From Aquitalea palustris (GTDB taxonomy: Bacteria > Pseudomonadota > Gammaproteobacteria > Burkholderiales > Chromobacteriaceae), in assembly GCF_003693445.1 (NCBI RefSeq), contig NZ_RFAR01000019.1:1-64000 (forward strand): a stretch of 64,000 nucleotides of DNA, given 5' to 3'. Position 1 is the first letter of the stretch. Every line of letters starts with the position of its first letter. The notes beneath the pieces are model-generated. The model was not told where the DNA came from, did not search any database, and saw only the letters and a program-made list of their open reading frames with translations. The position numbers and the translations under genes are program-made. Positions 25,301-32,675 of the stretch are shown here, piece after piece.

Positions 25301-28300
25301 CGGCTACCTGACACCGGACCTGCTTGGGGAAGTGACGCCTGAGACGCAGCAGTATCAGTCACTAGGTCAGCAGGCCACCGACCAGGCCATCAGCGAGATG
25401 CAGACCCGCAGCATCCGCGACATGAAGTGGATCAGCAACGCCAAGTCCAAGGCCATGCGGGATCTGCAGCGCACAGCGCGGGACGAGCGCGCCAAGATTG
25501 CAGCCGAAGTCACCAAAGAGGTAATGGAACAGCCGGTCAACAAGGCCCGCACCTGGCTGACCAAGGGTGAAACCGTAGACCCGAATGGCGATGCCATCAA
25601 GGCCGAAAAGGGCTACAAGCTGAACACCGACGCCCTGTCCGAGCTTTTCCCCAAGGGCGAACTCGGCGGCACCACCCTGGATGGGCTGCGCGGCATGCAC
25701 GCTAAAGATGGTCTGCACCCAGACCTGGTGGCCGATATGTTCGGCTATAACAGCGGGCGCGAGCTGGTGCACGATTTGTTGAACGCCCCTAGGGCCAAAG
25801 ACGAAATCGAAGGCATGACCGACCAACGCATGCTGGAGCGCCACGGCGACCTGGTTGACCCGGTTAGCATTGAGCGCGCCGCCGAAGTTGCCATCCACAA
25901 CGATGCGCGGGCCAAGATGATGGCCACTGGCCTGAAGGTACTGACCAAGTCACCCATGCCGGTGCGTGATATCGAGAAAGCGGCCAAGGCCGCCGCCGAT
26001 GTCGCTATCGCGCAAAAGAAGGTTGGCGACCTGCGCCCTGCTCAATACAGTGCCGCAGAGACCAAAGCCAACAAGGCACTGCTCAAGCTGGCCCCCAAAG
26101 ACCCCATGGGGGCGGCGCAGGCGCAACGGGCGGCCCTGCTGAATAACCGTCTGTTCAAGTCATCGACCGAAGCGCTGGCAGACGTACGCAGCGCCCTCAC
26201 CTACTTCAAGCGCTTCCAGCGCGAGAGTACGCTTAAGAAGATCGCCCCAGAGGAACGGGAGCAGATCCTGACCGAGTTGGGGAAATACGATTTCAGGATT
26301 AACCCTTCCGACGAACCGTCCCGCGCGCAGAAAAATCTGCAACAGTGGGCCGAATCCCAGCAGCAGGCTGGTTACACGCCGATCATCGATCAAGCTGCGT
26401 TGCAAATTGCGCCGCGCACCCAGTATCGCAGTATGACCGTGGAAGAGTTACGTGGATTGCGTGACATGATCGGCTCGATCGAGAAAATCGGTCGGGACAA
26501 GGTGACCGCCACTTGGCGCGGTCAACGCATGGCCCTGGCGGACGTGGTTGGCGAGTTTGTCGGCAAGATGCAAGAGCATGCCCAGAAGTTCACCCCCGAC
26601 CAACTTTACAATGCCCCGGACAAACGGGGAATCGGTCAAATCCCTTTGGCTTTTGCCAAAATGGGGGCGGCGCTGCGCGCGACGGAGGCTTCGCTGAAAC
26701 CGCAGCAGTACAAGGCCAACCACTTCGACGCCCATGAGCTGCTCGGCCCCTTCCACGAGCTGTTCAATAGTGTCTTCGACGCCAACTATCGCAAGATTGA
26801 TCTGACGCGCCAGCAGGCCGATATCGCTCGCTCAGTTGCCGACAAGCTGGGTAAGGACTGGCAGCAGTCCCTGCACAACTTTGTCGACAACTCCACTCTG
26901 CTGGACCCGAAGTTGACGGAAGAGTCTGGCCGCCCGGTATACATGCGCATCAGCCGAGACAACCTCATCCAGATGGCCGCCCATGCTGGTAGCGAGTCCA
27001 ACTTCGACAAGCTGGCCAAGGGGTACAACTGGGACCCGGCTACGGTATGGGGCTTCCTGGATGGCAAGCTGACCAAAGAGGACGCCACCGCGGTCAAGAC
27101 GCAGTGGGAGATGGCAAACCACCATTGGGAAGATACCAAGGCCATGTATGAACGGATGGGTCAAGTGGTGCCACCCAAGGTGGAGGCGCGCCCGTACCGT
27201 CTGCGCCTTGCCGATGGCACCGTGGAAGACATGCCCGGCGGTTACATGCCGATTCGCTATGACCCCCTGCGCAGCCGGCTGGGGGCCAAGCAGCAGGCCG
27301 AACGGGCGATTGATGTCGAGGCTGGCCGGTTTGGCTACGACTTCTTTGGGCGCGACACCACAACCAACGGCAGTATGAACGCCCGGAATGACGGTTACGC
27401 TGATGCGCTGGACCTGAGCCACGAGCGATTCGAGCGCGCCCTCGCCGAGACCATTCACGACCTGGCCTACCGAGAAACCTTGGTGAACGTGAATAAGATC
27501 ATCACGGACAGCGACTTCCGTGGCCAGTTCCTGAAAACCTTCGGGCGCGAAAATTACGATGCGCTGCACACTTGGCTTGGCCGTATCGCCAACAGCGAGA
27601 CCGTAGACCGGCAAGCAGAGGGCTGGGGGAAATGGTTCCGCTACACCCGCACTGGCATGGTCATGAACGCCATCGCACTGCGCGCCACCACTGTGCTCAA
27701 GCACGGCGGCTCTGCCCTGTTCAAAAGCGCCGGCTACTTTGTCGGCGGGGGTGAAAAGTACTTGTTGGGTCGCATGCGTTTGCTGGTGACCGATTACAGC
27801 AACCAGATTGCATCGGCCCAAGAGAAATTTAGCGAGATCCGCGCCCGTCTGCTGCAGCAAGACCGTGACTATCGAGAAACGGTCAGCAGCCTGTACCAGC
27901 CGGAAAGCCCTCGCGCATGGGCAGAACGGTTCGGGCACTCTGCCGTGGCCTGGGCTGACATGATGTCGGCAGTGCCTACCGCGTGGGCTGCATACGACCG
28001 AGCCATTACGGAAGGCATACCGACCCGCATGGGGGGTACCGGCAAGCCGATGACCGAAGCCCAGGCCGTCGCCTACGCCAACCAGATGGTACGGGAGGCC
28101 CACGGCAGCAATATCGAGTCTGCGCGCAGTAACACCATGTCCACCCCACATGAGGGCGTAAAGATGTTCACGACACTCTACGGCTTCCAGAACAACACGC
28201 TGGGCCAGTTGCTGAACGCGACCAGCATGCTTAAGACGCAGGGCATCAGCAAGCCCGAAGTGTTGGCGCGCAGCATGATGGCGGTATTGGTCCCCGCCTT

Positions 28301-28706
28301 GGTAGCTGGCGCAGTCACTGACGGACTGCCGAAGGCGGACGACTGGGAGAGCTGGCTGGCCAAGGCGACTGGCGATGAGATGGTGAGCACTATCCCGTTT
28401 GCTCGGGACCTCTACTCCTTTGCCATGGGTTACCACCATGCGGGGGTGATCGGCCCTGAAGCCTGGATGCAGAGCGTGGCTCAGCCACTAATCGACGGGG
28501 TTAAGGCGGCCACCGGCCACCACGTAACGGGTGCGATCCAGCATATCGCCGACGCTGCGGGTATGGGTCTGCACATCCCGGGCCTTGGCCAGTTGGGCAA
28601 AATGGCGCAGTACGAGTATGACATCGCCACCGGCAACAAACCCCAGCCCGCCGATGCACTTGAGCACGCCCAGGGTCTGACGGTGGGTACACACACGAAA
28701 CACTAG
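22353..28706 (+). CDS. Giant internal virion (ejection) protein with BECR-nuclease-like and metallopeptidase-like parts
   Basis: 2117 aa. Glycine/alanine-rich hydrophobic stretches lie near residues 130-170 and 205-250. Residues about 600-720 (EIGDIDLVYG, KYHPEVLDKLQDVLSEMKVV, DHKASVRLTWDDQAKNWLLT) resemble phage-associated Barnase/EndoU/colicin-E5/RelE-like nuclease domains. Residues about 835-960 contain a zinc-peptidase motif, LHETGHYWLEA with HExxH at 852-856, and HEQFAEGFERYL after it. The long centre is coiled coil. Near residue 1900 and beyond is an LPD38-like C-terminus (MTEAQAVAYANQMVREAHGS and later). It is a 'polyvalent'-type protein, presumably ejected with DNA, that may act on host RNA and proteins. 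Domain calls are from memory. Confidence 0.75.
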   Translation: MADSNPYDSLVDEMMTGQGAAIRNNIYSNVGQSADKAAQIQQLAKTTGLPQQSVAFDPDAAQRTATMLHMDVGKLQTQYPHLAANLESPNFAAIAHDDLPNLAATEQAVKSLPPPSPAAQPQGWLSQIGDTAYAGLQGFAGSFNSAARGLNIVGGAFPTLYDKAASLVTGKDSTAAQDAYFDRFVKPLDDNASYFNLSPNAGVLQKVVHAVGAGAGMFTQVAATGGMGGVAAPASVLGARTAVSSAVEHATKSMAFPALTAAVNTGNDVYQQTGSAAAAVKAATAAYGTNTAMGVLPIGMEGGLLKRLVTGVPVGIATGEANRQVTNAAMPDSMQQPRDISDVIVNGITGAILSGAMGGRGGALESAVRENYGQEVKAAQAEQGMQGLATLSELATGSKLRQRDPDAFKQFIQNVTEDGHLSDVYVDGKLFDDVLNQSGVDRNQLQALMPDVAKQLPTALQTMGDVRIPVADYATHIAGGKLDDALMPHLKTDPDGMTYQQAQDYRTNVQGELVKQAQDLADKQQAQDARDQALQAVYDDRLAQLNSAGRFTDDVNKQYASLHQQLVATLADREGMPIDQVHQMLPLHVQGDGTGDLAQGSQDGPFGPISQDFHHDAPGAIAHLLKNKSGEAVGALHHPEIGDIDLVYGKEGTGESDGYGVAKLAKYHPEVLDKLQDVLSEMKVVQRGTNRVRMESADHKASVRLTWDDQAKNWLLTAFKKKERGVADTRTDTASIGEADDTARRSDASDSIVDQDIQKFYQSRVADQAPSNDGILQRVKNTLRQGMGLLTNAKEAQSPDPLTNPPHKGGSVESGDEPLKQTITAQGDRGYFDPASKTIGLLKDADLSTFLHETGHYWLEAMHEFVQRPEASEGLRGDFDTLLRSFGTQGDTAADRLANWSASDMAARRAGHEQFAEGFERYLLEGKAPTPELQTLFSRFRSWLMNVYRSLTGVGQELSPEVRGVFDRMVASEDAIREAERVRGYLTPDLLGEVTPETQQYQSLGQQATDQAISEMQTRSIRDMKWISNAKSKAMRDLQRTARDERAKIAAEVTKEVMEQPVNKARTWLTKGETVDPNGDAIKAEKGYKLNTDALSELFPKGELGGTTLDGLRGMHAKDGLHPDLVADMFGYNSGRELVHDLLNAPRAKDEIEGMTDQRMLERHGDLVDPVSIERAAEVAIHNDARAKMMATGLKVLTKSPMPVRDIEKAAKAAADVAIAQKKVGDLRPAQYSAAETKANKALLKLAPKDPMGAAQAQRAALLNNRLFKSSTEALADVRSALTYFKRFQRESTLKKIAPEEREQILTELGKYDFRINPSDEPSRAQKNLQQWAESQQQAGYTPIIDQAALQIAPRTQYRSMTVEELRGLRDMIGSIEKIGRDKVTATWRGQRMALADVVGEFVGKMQEHAQKFTPDQLYNAPDKRGIGQIPLAFAKMGAALRATEASLKPQQYKANHFDAHELLGPFHELFNSVFDANYRKIDLTRQQADIARSVADKLGKDWQQSLHNFVDNSTLLDPKLTEESGRPVYMRISRDNLIQMAAHAGSESNFDKLAKGYNWDPATVWGFLDGKLTKEDATAVKTQWEMANHHWEDTKAMYERMGQVVPPKVEARPYRLRLADGTVEDMPGGYMPIRYDPLRSRLGAKQQAERAIDVEAGRFGYDFFGRDTTTNGSMNARNDGYADALDLSHERFERALAETIHDLAYRETLVNVNKIITDSDFRGQFLKTFGRENYDALHTWLGRIANSETVDRQAEGWGKWFRYTRTGMVMNAIALRATTVLKHGGSALFKSAGYFVGGGEKYLLGRMRLLVTDYSNQIASAQEKFSEIRARLLQQDRDYRETVSSLYQPESPRAWAERFGHSAVAWADMMSAVPTAWAAYDRAITEGIPTRMGGTGKPMTEAQAVAYANQMVREAHGSNIESARSNTMSTPHEGVKMFTTLYGFQNNTLGQLLNATSMLKTQGISKPEVLARSMMAVLVPALVAGAVTDGLPKADDWESWLAKATGDEMVSTIPFARDLYSFAMGYHHAGVIGPEAWMQSVAQPLIDGVKAATGHHVTGAIQHIADAAGMGLHIPGLGQLGKMAQYEYDIATGNKPQPADALEHAQGLTVGTHTKH

Positions 28707-28707
28707 C

Positions 28708-28717
28708 GGTGTACAAG
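28708..28717 (+). promoter_or_regulatory. Junction motif GGTGTACAAG, copy 5
   Basis: An exact copy one base after the stop of the giant protein and 59 bases before the tail-fibre ATG. A small hairpin GGGC-GACG-GCCC (28717-28728) follows directly. Confidence 0.6.
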
Positions 28718-28730
28718 GGCGACGGCCCGT

Positions 28731-28766
28731 GACGGACACTTCAGGCATCACACCGGAGTGTCCGTC
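28731..28766 (+). promoter_or_regulatory. Perfect hairpin at the tail-fibre start
   Basis: GACGGACACT (28731-28740) pairs perfectly with AGTGTCCGTC (28757-28766), which ends on the base before the fibre ATG. The 16-base loop contains most of the GGAG ribosome site. This placement suggests a control on fibre translation. Confidence 0.6.
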
Positions 28767-29972
28767 ATGACCATCAGCAGCACCAATCGCGTTGTGCAAT
28801 TTACAGGGAACGCATCCCAAACGGCGTTCCCGTTTGCGTTCAAGGTATTTGCCGCGACCGACGTCCTGGTGATCCTGACCGATACGTCAGGCAACAGCAC
28901 GACCGAGACGCTAACCAGTCAGTACAGCGTCGTGTTGAACAGCGATCAGAACAACAGCCCAGGGGGCACGGTGACGATGAACGCCGCGCCACCGGCAGGC
29001 TACACGCTGACCATCTCCAGCTCGGTCCCTGTGCTTCAGCCGACCAACATTGCCAACACCGGCAACTTCTACCCACAAAGCGTAACGGATGCTTTCGACC
29101 GGCTGACTGTGATTTGCCAGCAGCTTCAGCTCGGCTTGAACAACGCACTGCAATACCCGGTCACGGTACAGGGCGGGTTCTCTGCCACGCTACCTACCCC
29201 ACAAGCCAGCCAGCTGCTGGGATGGAACGCGGCAGGCACTGCCCTAGTGAACTGCACTCCGGCGGGGATTGGCGCGGGTACTGTTGGCACCACCCAGCTT
29301 GCTGACGGTGGCGTAACCGCAGCCAAGCTAGCCAGTGGGGCGGCAGCTAGCAACCTTGGCAACGGCGGGGTGACGGCGGCCATGTTGGCTGCCGGGGCTG
29401 CCGTGTCGAATATCGGCACCGGTGGTATTGGTGCCACGCAGCTTGGTGCCGGGTCTGCCACGCTGGCCAAGCTGGACAGAACAGGCACTACCGGCCAGGT
29501 TCTGCTTGCGCAGACTGGTGCAGCGCCGGTGTGGGGGCAGAACCCTGCGCTTAATTCTGTGATTCGCGTCAATACGCCAAATGGTAGTGGATCGACAAAT
29601 ACCAAATACCGCCGATTCACCAATGTGGTGACCAATACCGGCAGTAGTGATGTTAGCTACGCCGACAGCGCCACGCTGGGGGCAAGCTTTACCATCGTGA
29701 ATGCCGGTATCTATTCACTCAGCTATTCAGATAGCAATACATCGGCGCAGACAATTGCCATCACTCTGAATGACAACCAGCCTACCACGGTGATCGGTTC
29801 TACAACTGCGGCAAATGTTCTGGCGTCTTGCACGTGTGTTTCAAGCGGTTATGCGGCATGCGCGGCATGGACCGGCTATTTGGCAGCCGGTAGTGTGATT
29901 AACGCCAAAACAGATGGAAACGGTAACGGCAACTCATCCCAAGTGCAGTTCACCATTTCAAGGATCGCATGA
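28767..29972 (+). CDS. Tail fibre / tailspike-type protein
   Basis: 401 aa; start at 28767 with GGAG eight bases upstream. Residues 1-125 form a T7-like fibre attachment domain (RVVQFTGNASQTAFPFAFKV, SVVLNSDQNNSPGGTVTMNA, VTDAFDRLTVICQQLQLGLN). A Gly/Ala repeat shaft follows (GVTAAKLASGAAASNLGNGG, residues about 175-235). The C-terminal 150 residues are beta-rich and probably bind the receptor. It is short for a fibre and has no lectin-type or variable-repeat end. Confidence 0.8.
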   Translation: MTISSTNRVVQFTGNASQTAFPFAFKVFAATDVLVILTDTSGNSTTETLTSQYSVVLNSDQNNSPGGTVTMNAAPPAGYTLTISSSVPVLQPTNIANTGNFYPQSVTDAFDRLTVICQQLQLGLNNALQYPVTVQGGFSATLPTPQASQLLGWNAAGTALVNCTPAGIGAGTVGTTQLADGGVTAAKLASGAAASNLGNGGVTAAMLAAGAAVSNIGTGGIGATQLGAGSATLAKLDRTGTTGQVLLAQTGAAPVWGQNPALNSVIRVNTPNGSGSTNTKYRRFTNVVTNTGSSDVSYADSATLGASFTIVNAGIYSLSYSDSNTSAQTIAITLNDNQPTTVIGSTTAANVLASCTCVSSGYAACAAWTGYLAAGSVINAKTDGNGNGNSSQVQFTISRIA

Positions 29973-30400
29973 TGACTATCCACGCCTTCAAAGACGCCAA
30001 TGACGGTTACTACCAAGTCGACGTACCGGACGGCGAGGACATGCCGGAATGGACGGAAGGTCTGACACCGTGCGCGGTGCAGCCCGCCACGTCGAACACC
30101 GCTCAGCAACTCGCATCGCTTCAACAAGGCGTACAGCATTGGCTCGACACCACCGCCCAAGCGAATGGATATGACGGCATCGCCTCCTGCTGCAGTTACT
30201 ACAACAGCAGTGTGGCCCAGTACGCTGCAGACGCAAAGGCCGCGACGCTATGGCGCGACGCAGTGTGGCAGGCCTGCTACGCCCAGTCTGCTGCCCTGAG
30301 CAGTCAGCCCAACCCAGTCATACCCACGCTCGCTACCCTGCTTCTTTCCTTGCCCCAGCCAGCAACCTACGGCTGGACTGCTCACGCGCCGGGGGCCTAG
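29969..30400 (+). CDS. Probable tail-fibre assembly protein
   Basis: 143 aa, overlapping the fibre stop by four bases. The C-terminal half has YDGIASCCSYYNSSVAQYAA, WRDAVWQACYAQSAAL and LLLSLPQPATYGW, the usual ending of fibre-assembly and fibre-tip chaperone-type proteins. The N-terminus is a short beta domain. Position directly after the fibre gene supports the call. Confidence 0.6.
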   Translation: MMTIHAFKDANDGYYQVDVPDGEDMPEWTEGLTPCAVQPATSNTAQQLASLQQGVQHWLDTTAQANGYDGIASCCSYYNSSVAQYAADAKAATLWRDAVWQACYAQSAALSSQPNPVIPTLATLLLSLPQPATYGWTAHAPGA

Positions 30401-30402
30401 CC

Positions 30403-30699
30403 ATGGATCTGCAAATCGTCGTCTTGCTTATCCTGCTGCTGGTGATCGGTGCGGTCACGACCGGATGGCTCCACGCCATGGTCGTTGGCTTCGACATGTT
30501 CGTGCAAGACCTGATTTGGGACGCCCCCATCGGGGTGACGATATCGAGCCGCGCCGGCCTGGCCGCGCGTAACGGCAAGCCGCTGGGTTCTCGCATCGTC
30601 AATTTCATCATGGGTAGCACTACGCATTGCGAAGATGCCATCGCTGCCGACATCGCCAGGGCGAAGAAAGCGCTGGCGGTCCTCCAACAAGAAGGGTGA
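30403..30699 (+). CDS. Phage membrane protein, 98 aa
   Basis: An N-terminal transmembrane segment (IVVLLILLLVIGAVTTGWLH, residues 5-24) is followed by a conserved-looking soluble part (QDLIWDAPIGVTISSRAGLA, ARNGKPLGSRIVNFIM, DIARAKKALAVLQ). Similar small proteins are common just before lysis genes in related phages. The function is unknown. It could belong to lysis control. Confidence 0.55.
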   Translation: MDLQIVVLLILLLVIGAVTTGWLHAMVVGFDMFVQDLIWDAPIGVTISSRAGLAARNGKPLGSRIVNFIMGSTTHCEDAIAADIARAKKALAVLQQEG

Positions 30700-30702
30700 C
30701 CC

Positions 30703-31044
30703 GTGGACCAAAACACGATGTTGCAGCTCGCTGGCGTGGGCATGCTGGGCGTGCTGGGGTACTTCCTCAAGAACGCGCACAACGAAGTCAAGGATTTGAA
30801 AATCGAGCTGGCCGCCCAGAAGCGCGACTTCTCTGACCTGTCGCTGAAAGTGGCAACGGACTTTGTTCGCCGGGAGGAGTTCGAGAAGCTGGAGTCCAGC
30901 CTCGAGAAACTCAGCGACCAGTTGTTCAGTAAGTTCGATCAGATCGCTGACAAGTTTGACCAGCGGTTCGATCAGCTTGGTAACAAGCTCGACAACCAGC
31001 TCCAGGATGTGTACCGGCAAATCGGAAAGAAGGCTGACAAATGA
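30703..31044 (+). CDS. Membrane-anchored coiled-coil protein of the lysis region
   Basis: 113 aa from a GTG start with AAGGG upstream. One transmembrane segment (LQLAGVGMLGVLGYFL) precedes a long coiled coil of heptads (FEKLESSLEKLSDQLFSKFD, QIADKFDQRFDQLG). It overlaps the endolysin start by four bases. The shape would suit a spanin-like or holin-accessory role, which is inferred only from topology and place. Confidence 0.55.
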   Translation: MDQNTMLQLAGVGMLGVLGYFLKNAHNEVKDLKIELAAQKRDFSDLSLKVATDFVRREEFEKLESSLEKLSDQLFSKFDQIADKFDQRFDQLGNKLDNQLQDVYRQIGKKADK

Positions 31045-31571
31045 CACCTGAAGATCTCGCCGCAGCCATTGGCTGCCCGGCTGAACGCGCCTCCAAATGG
31101 GCCGACCCGCTGTCTGCTGCCATGCAGCTCTACGACATCGGCACGCCCGCCCGGCAGGCGGCTTTCCTCGCCCAGGTCGGCCACGAGTCGGGCCGCTTAG
31201 TCTACGTGCGTGAGCTGTGGGGGCCGACTGCTGCGCAGCAAGGCTATGAAGGCCGGGACGACCTGGGCAACACAGTGCCGGGTGACGGTTTCAGATACCG
31301 TGGGCGCGGCCTGATCCAGATCACCGGCCGGGCCAACTATCAAGCCATGGCCGACAAGCTGAACCTGCCACTGGTTGATCGGCCCGAGTTGCTGGAGGAA
31401 CCAAGCAATGCGGCTTTGTCCGCCTGCCAGTTCTGGCAGGATCATGGTCTAAACGAACTGGCCGACGCTGGCGAGTTCGTCACGATAACCCGCCGCATCA
31501 ACGGCGGCACCAATGGCCTGGCTGACCGGCAAGCGATCTGGGAAACAGCCAAGCAAGTACTGGGGGCATGA
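31041..31571 (+). CDS. Endolysin, GH19 chitinase-like lysozyme
   Basis: 176 aa. The GH19 fold is visible: RQAAFLAQVGHESGRLVYVR with catalytic Glu49, then YRGRGLIQITGRANYQAMAD and ITRRINGGTNGLADR. Such enzymes cut peptidoglycan glycan strands to release phage. No signal peptide is seen, so it depends on a holin. It overlaps both neighbours by four bases, forming a compact lysis cassette. Confidence 0.88.
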   Translation: MTPEDLAAAIGCPAERASKWADPLSAAMQLYDIGTPARQAAFLAQVGHESGRLVYVRELWGPTAAQQGYEGRDDLGNTVPGDGFRYRGRGLIQITGRANYQAMADKLNLPLVDRPELLEEPSNAALSACQFWQDHGLNELADAGEFVTITRRINGGTNGLADRQAIWETAKQVLGA

Positions 31572-32110
31572 ACATGGACTGGAAACAATTGGGCAGTGCG
31601 GTGGCCAAGCTCGGTTTGCCGCTTCTGGGTGCAGCGCTGCCGATTCCCGGTGGCGCCGCCATCGGTACGGCCCTGGCTCAAGCCATCGGCAGCACCTCGG
31701 CGGACCCGCAAGACATCCTCACCGCTCTGACGGCGAATGCTGACACGCAGCTCAAGGCCAAGCAGTTCGAGGATACGCACAAGGAAACCATGCTGAAGCT
31801 GCAGCTAGACTACCAGGCGCAGATTTACCAGCAAGAGGTTGCTGACCGTGCCAGTGCTCGCACCATGCAAGTGGGTACCAAATCGTATACCCTGCCGGTG
31901 CTCGCCTACACCATCGTGGGCAGTTTCATCGCCATGGTGGGCAGCACGCTGCTAGGCTACAGCCATGTGGACAGCGTCCTCGCAGGCACGCTGGTGGGCT
32001 ACCTGTCGGCCAAGGCTGAGCAGGTAATTGCGTTCTACTTTGGCAGCTCGAAGGGTAGCGAAGACAAGAACGTACTGCTGGCCAACTCGGTGCCGGTGGG
32101 CAAGCAGTAG
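31568..32110 (+). CDS. Holin-like protein (GTA-holin/3TM type)
   Basis: 180 aa. Hydrophobic segments are at the N-terminus (AKLGLPLLGAALPIPGGAAI), about 104-128 (YTLPVLAYTIVGSFIAMVGS) and about 133-158 (VLAGTLVGYLSAKAEQVIAF), ending FYFGSSKGSEDKN. This ending resembles holins of the gene-transfer-agent type. It is the last phage gene before the attachment site and directly follows the endolysin, so it most likely makes the membrane hole. An ATG at 31574 is an alternative start. Confidence 0.65.
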   Translation: MNMDWKQLGSAVAKLGLPLLGAALPIPGGAAIGTALAQAIGSTSADPQDILTALTANADTQLKAKQFEDTHKETMLKLQLDYQAQIYQQEVADRASARTMQVGTKSYTLPVLAYTIVGSFIAMVGSTLLGYSHVDSVLAGTLVGYLSAKAEQVIAFYFGSSKGSEDKNVLLANSVPVGKQ

Positions 32111-32117
32111 CCGGTAA

Positions 32118-32200
32118 AATCGTTTCCGCATCCACCTTTTAGCGCCTAGTAAAATCAAGGCTTTGAAAGGCGACAAACAGGGGCGATTGCGGAAACGATT
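32118..32200. repeat. 13-bp perfect inverted repeat beside the attachment site
   Basis: AATCGTTTCCGCA (32118-32130) and TGCGGAAACGATT (32188-32200) flank 57 bases between the last phage gene and the tRNA fragment. There is no T-run. The repeats could be arm-type binding sites for integrase or excisionase, or end the late transcript. Confidence 0.5.
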
Positions 32201-32239
32201 AATCTGTAAGCTGCTGATTTATTTAATTTACTGGCAGGA

Positions 32240-32295
32240 CTTGAAAACTGCCGACGGGAAACCGTCCGTGGGTTCGAATCCCACAGCCTCCGCCA
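32240..32295 (+). other. 3' half of tRNA-Ser(UGA): prophage attachment site (attR)
   Basis: The segment reads from the anticodon loop CTTGAAA through a long variable arm (GACGG-GAAA-CCGTC), a T arm (GTGGG-TTCGAAT-CCCAC), acceptor strand AGCCTCC, G and CCA. The matching 5' acceptor GGAGGCT and D arm are absent upstream, so it is not a full gene. Phages that integrate into tRNA genes leave the 3' part at the distal end. An intact tRNA-Ser and the integrase should lie left of the window. Confidence 0.8.
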
Positions 32296-32440
32296 CCCCA
32301 TATTCAGACACCGTCACCTTCTGTCACCAAAATGGCTGAAACCCTTGCAGAACGTGGCGGTTTCTTCATTCTGGCGCACCGCCATGCATCGACCATCATT
32401 TCATTTTGATGGGTCGAGATCACTACGTGATGGTACGACC
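32296..32440. other. Non-coding stretch after attR
   Basis: Between the attachment site and the integrase remnant I see no supported gene. The short open frames here have no ribosome site. It is probably the leader of the older integrated element. Confidence 0.4.
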
Positions 32441-32623
32441 ATGCCCAAGCCCTCCACCCCCCTGACAGACACCCGCATTCGCAACGCAAAGCCTGCGGAG
32501 AAGCTATACATGCTCAGTGATGGCGCTGGACTGGCGCTGTGCGTCTGGTCGGATATCGGTACGCCTGCGGTCCTTCGTCGAAGCCGGCAAACACGGCACT
32601 GGGAAACAGCAAGGCAAGAATGA
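32441..32623 (+). pseudogene. Remnant of a P4-type tyrosine integrase
   Basis: MPKPSTPLTDTRIRNAKPAE and KLYMLSDGAGLALCV match the arm-binding N-terminus of P4-type integrases (PLTDTxIRNAKPxxKxYKLxDGxGL). After about 40 residues the similarity stops and the frame ends at 60 aa. A full enzyme has about 400. Its place right after the tRNA 3' end is where such integrases normally start, so this is the scar of an earlier element that used the same tRNA. Confidence 0.75.
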
Positions 32624-32675
32624 TCAAGATAGGCTGCATGGGCAAACAATGGCCCCAAAAGTGAAGGGCAGATAT

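Noticed and set aside
6390-28717. The junction motif as a promoter for a phage RNA polymerase of T7 type
   Set aside because: The tail and core genes are T7-like, but no single-subunit RNA polymerase gene is in the window and the motif is shorter than T7-type promoters. Other roles are left open.
28767-29972. Diversity-generating retroelement at the tail fibre, as in BPP-1
   Set aside because: The head genes are BPP-1-like, but there is no reverse-transcriptase gene, no template/variable repeat pair and no lectin-type fibre end in the window.
32231-32295. A complete tRNA gene (Ser or Sec) at the phage end
   Set aside because: The T arm, variable arm and acceptor 3' strand are good, but the 5' acceptor and D arm are missing and the anticodon stem is mismatched on its 5' side. 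It is an att remnant.
32345-32623. A functional integrase
   Set aside because: Only the first 40 or so residues match and the catalytic domain is missing.
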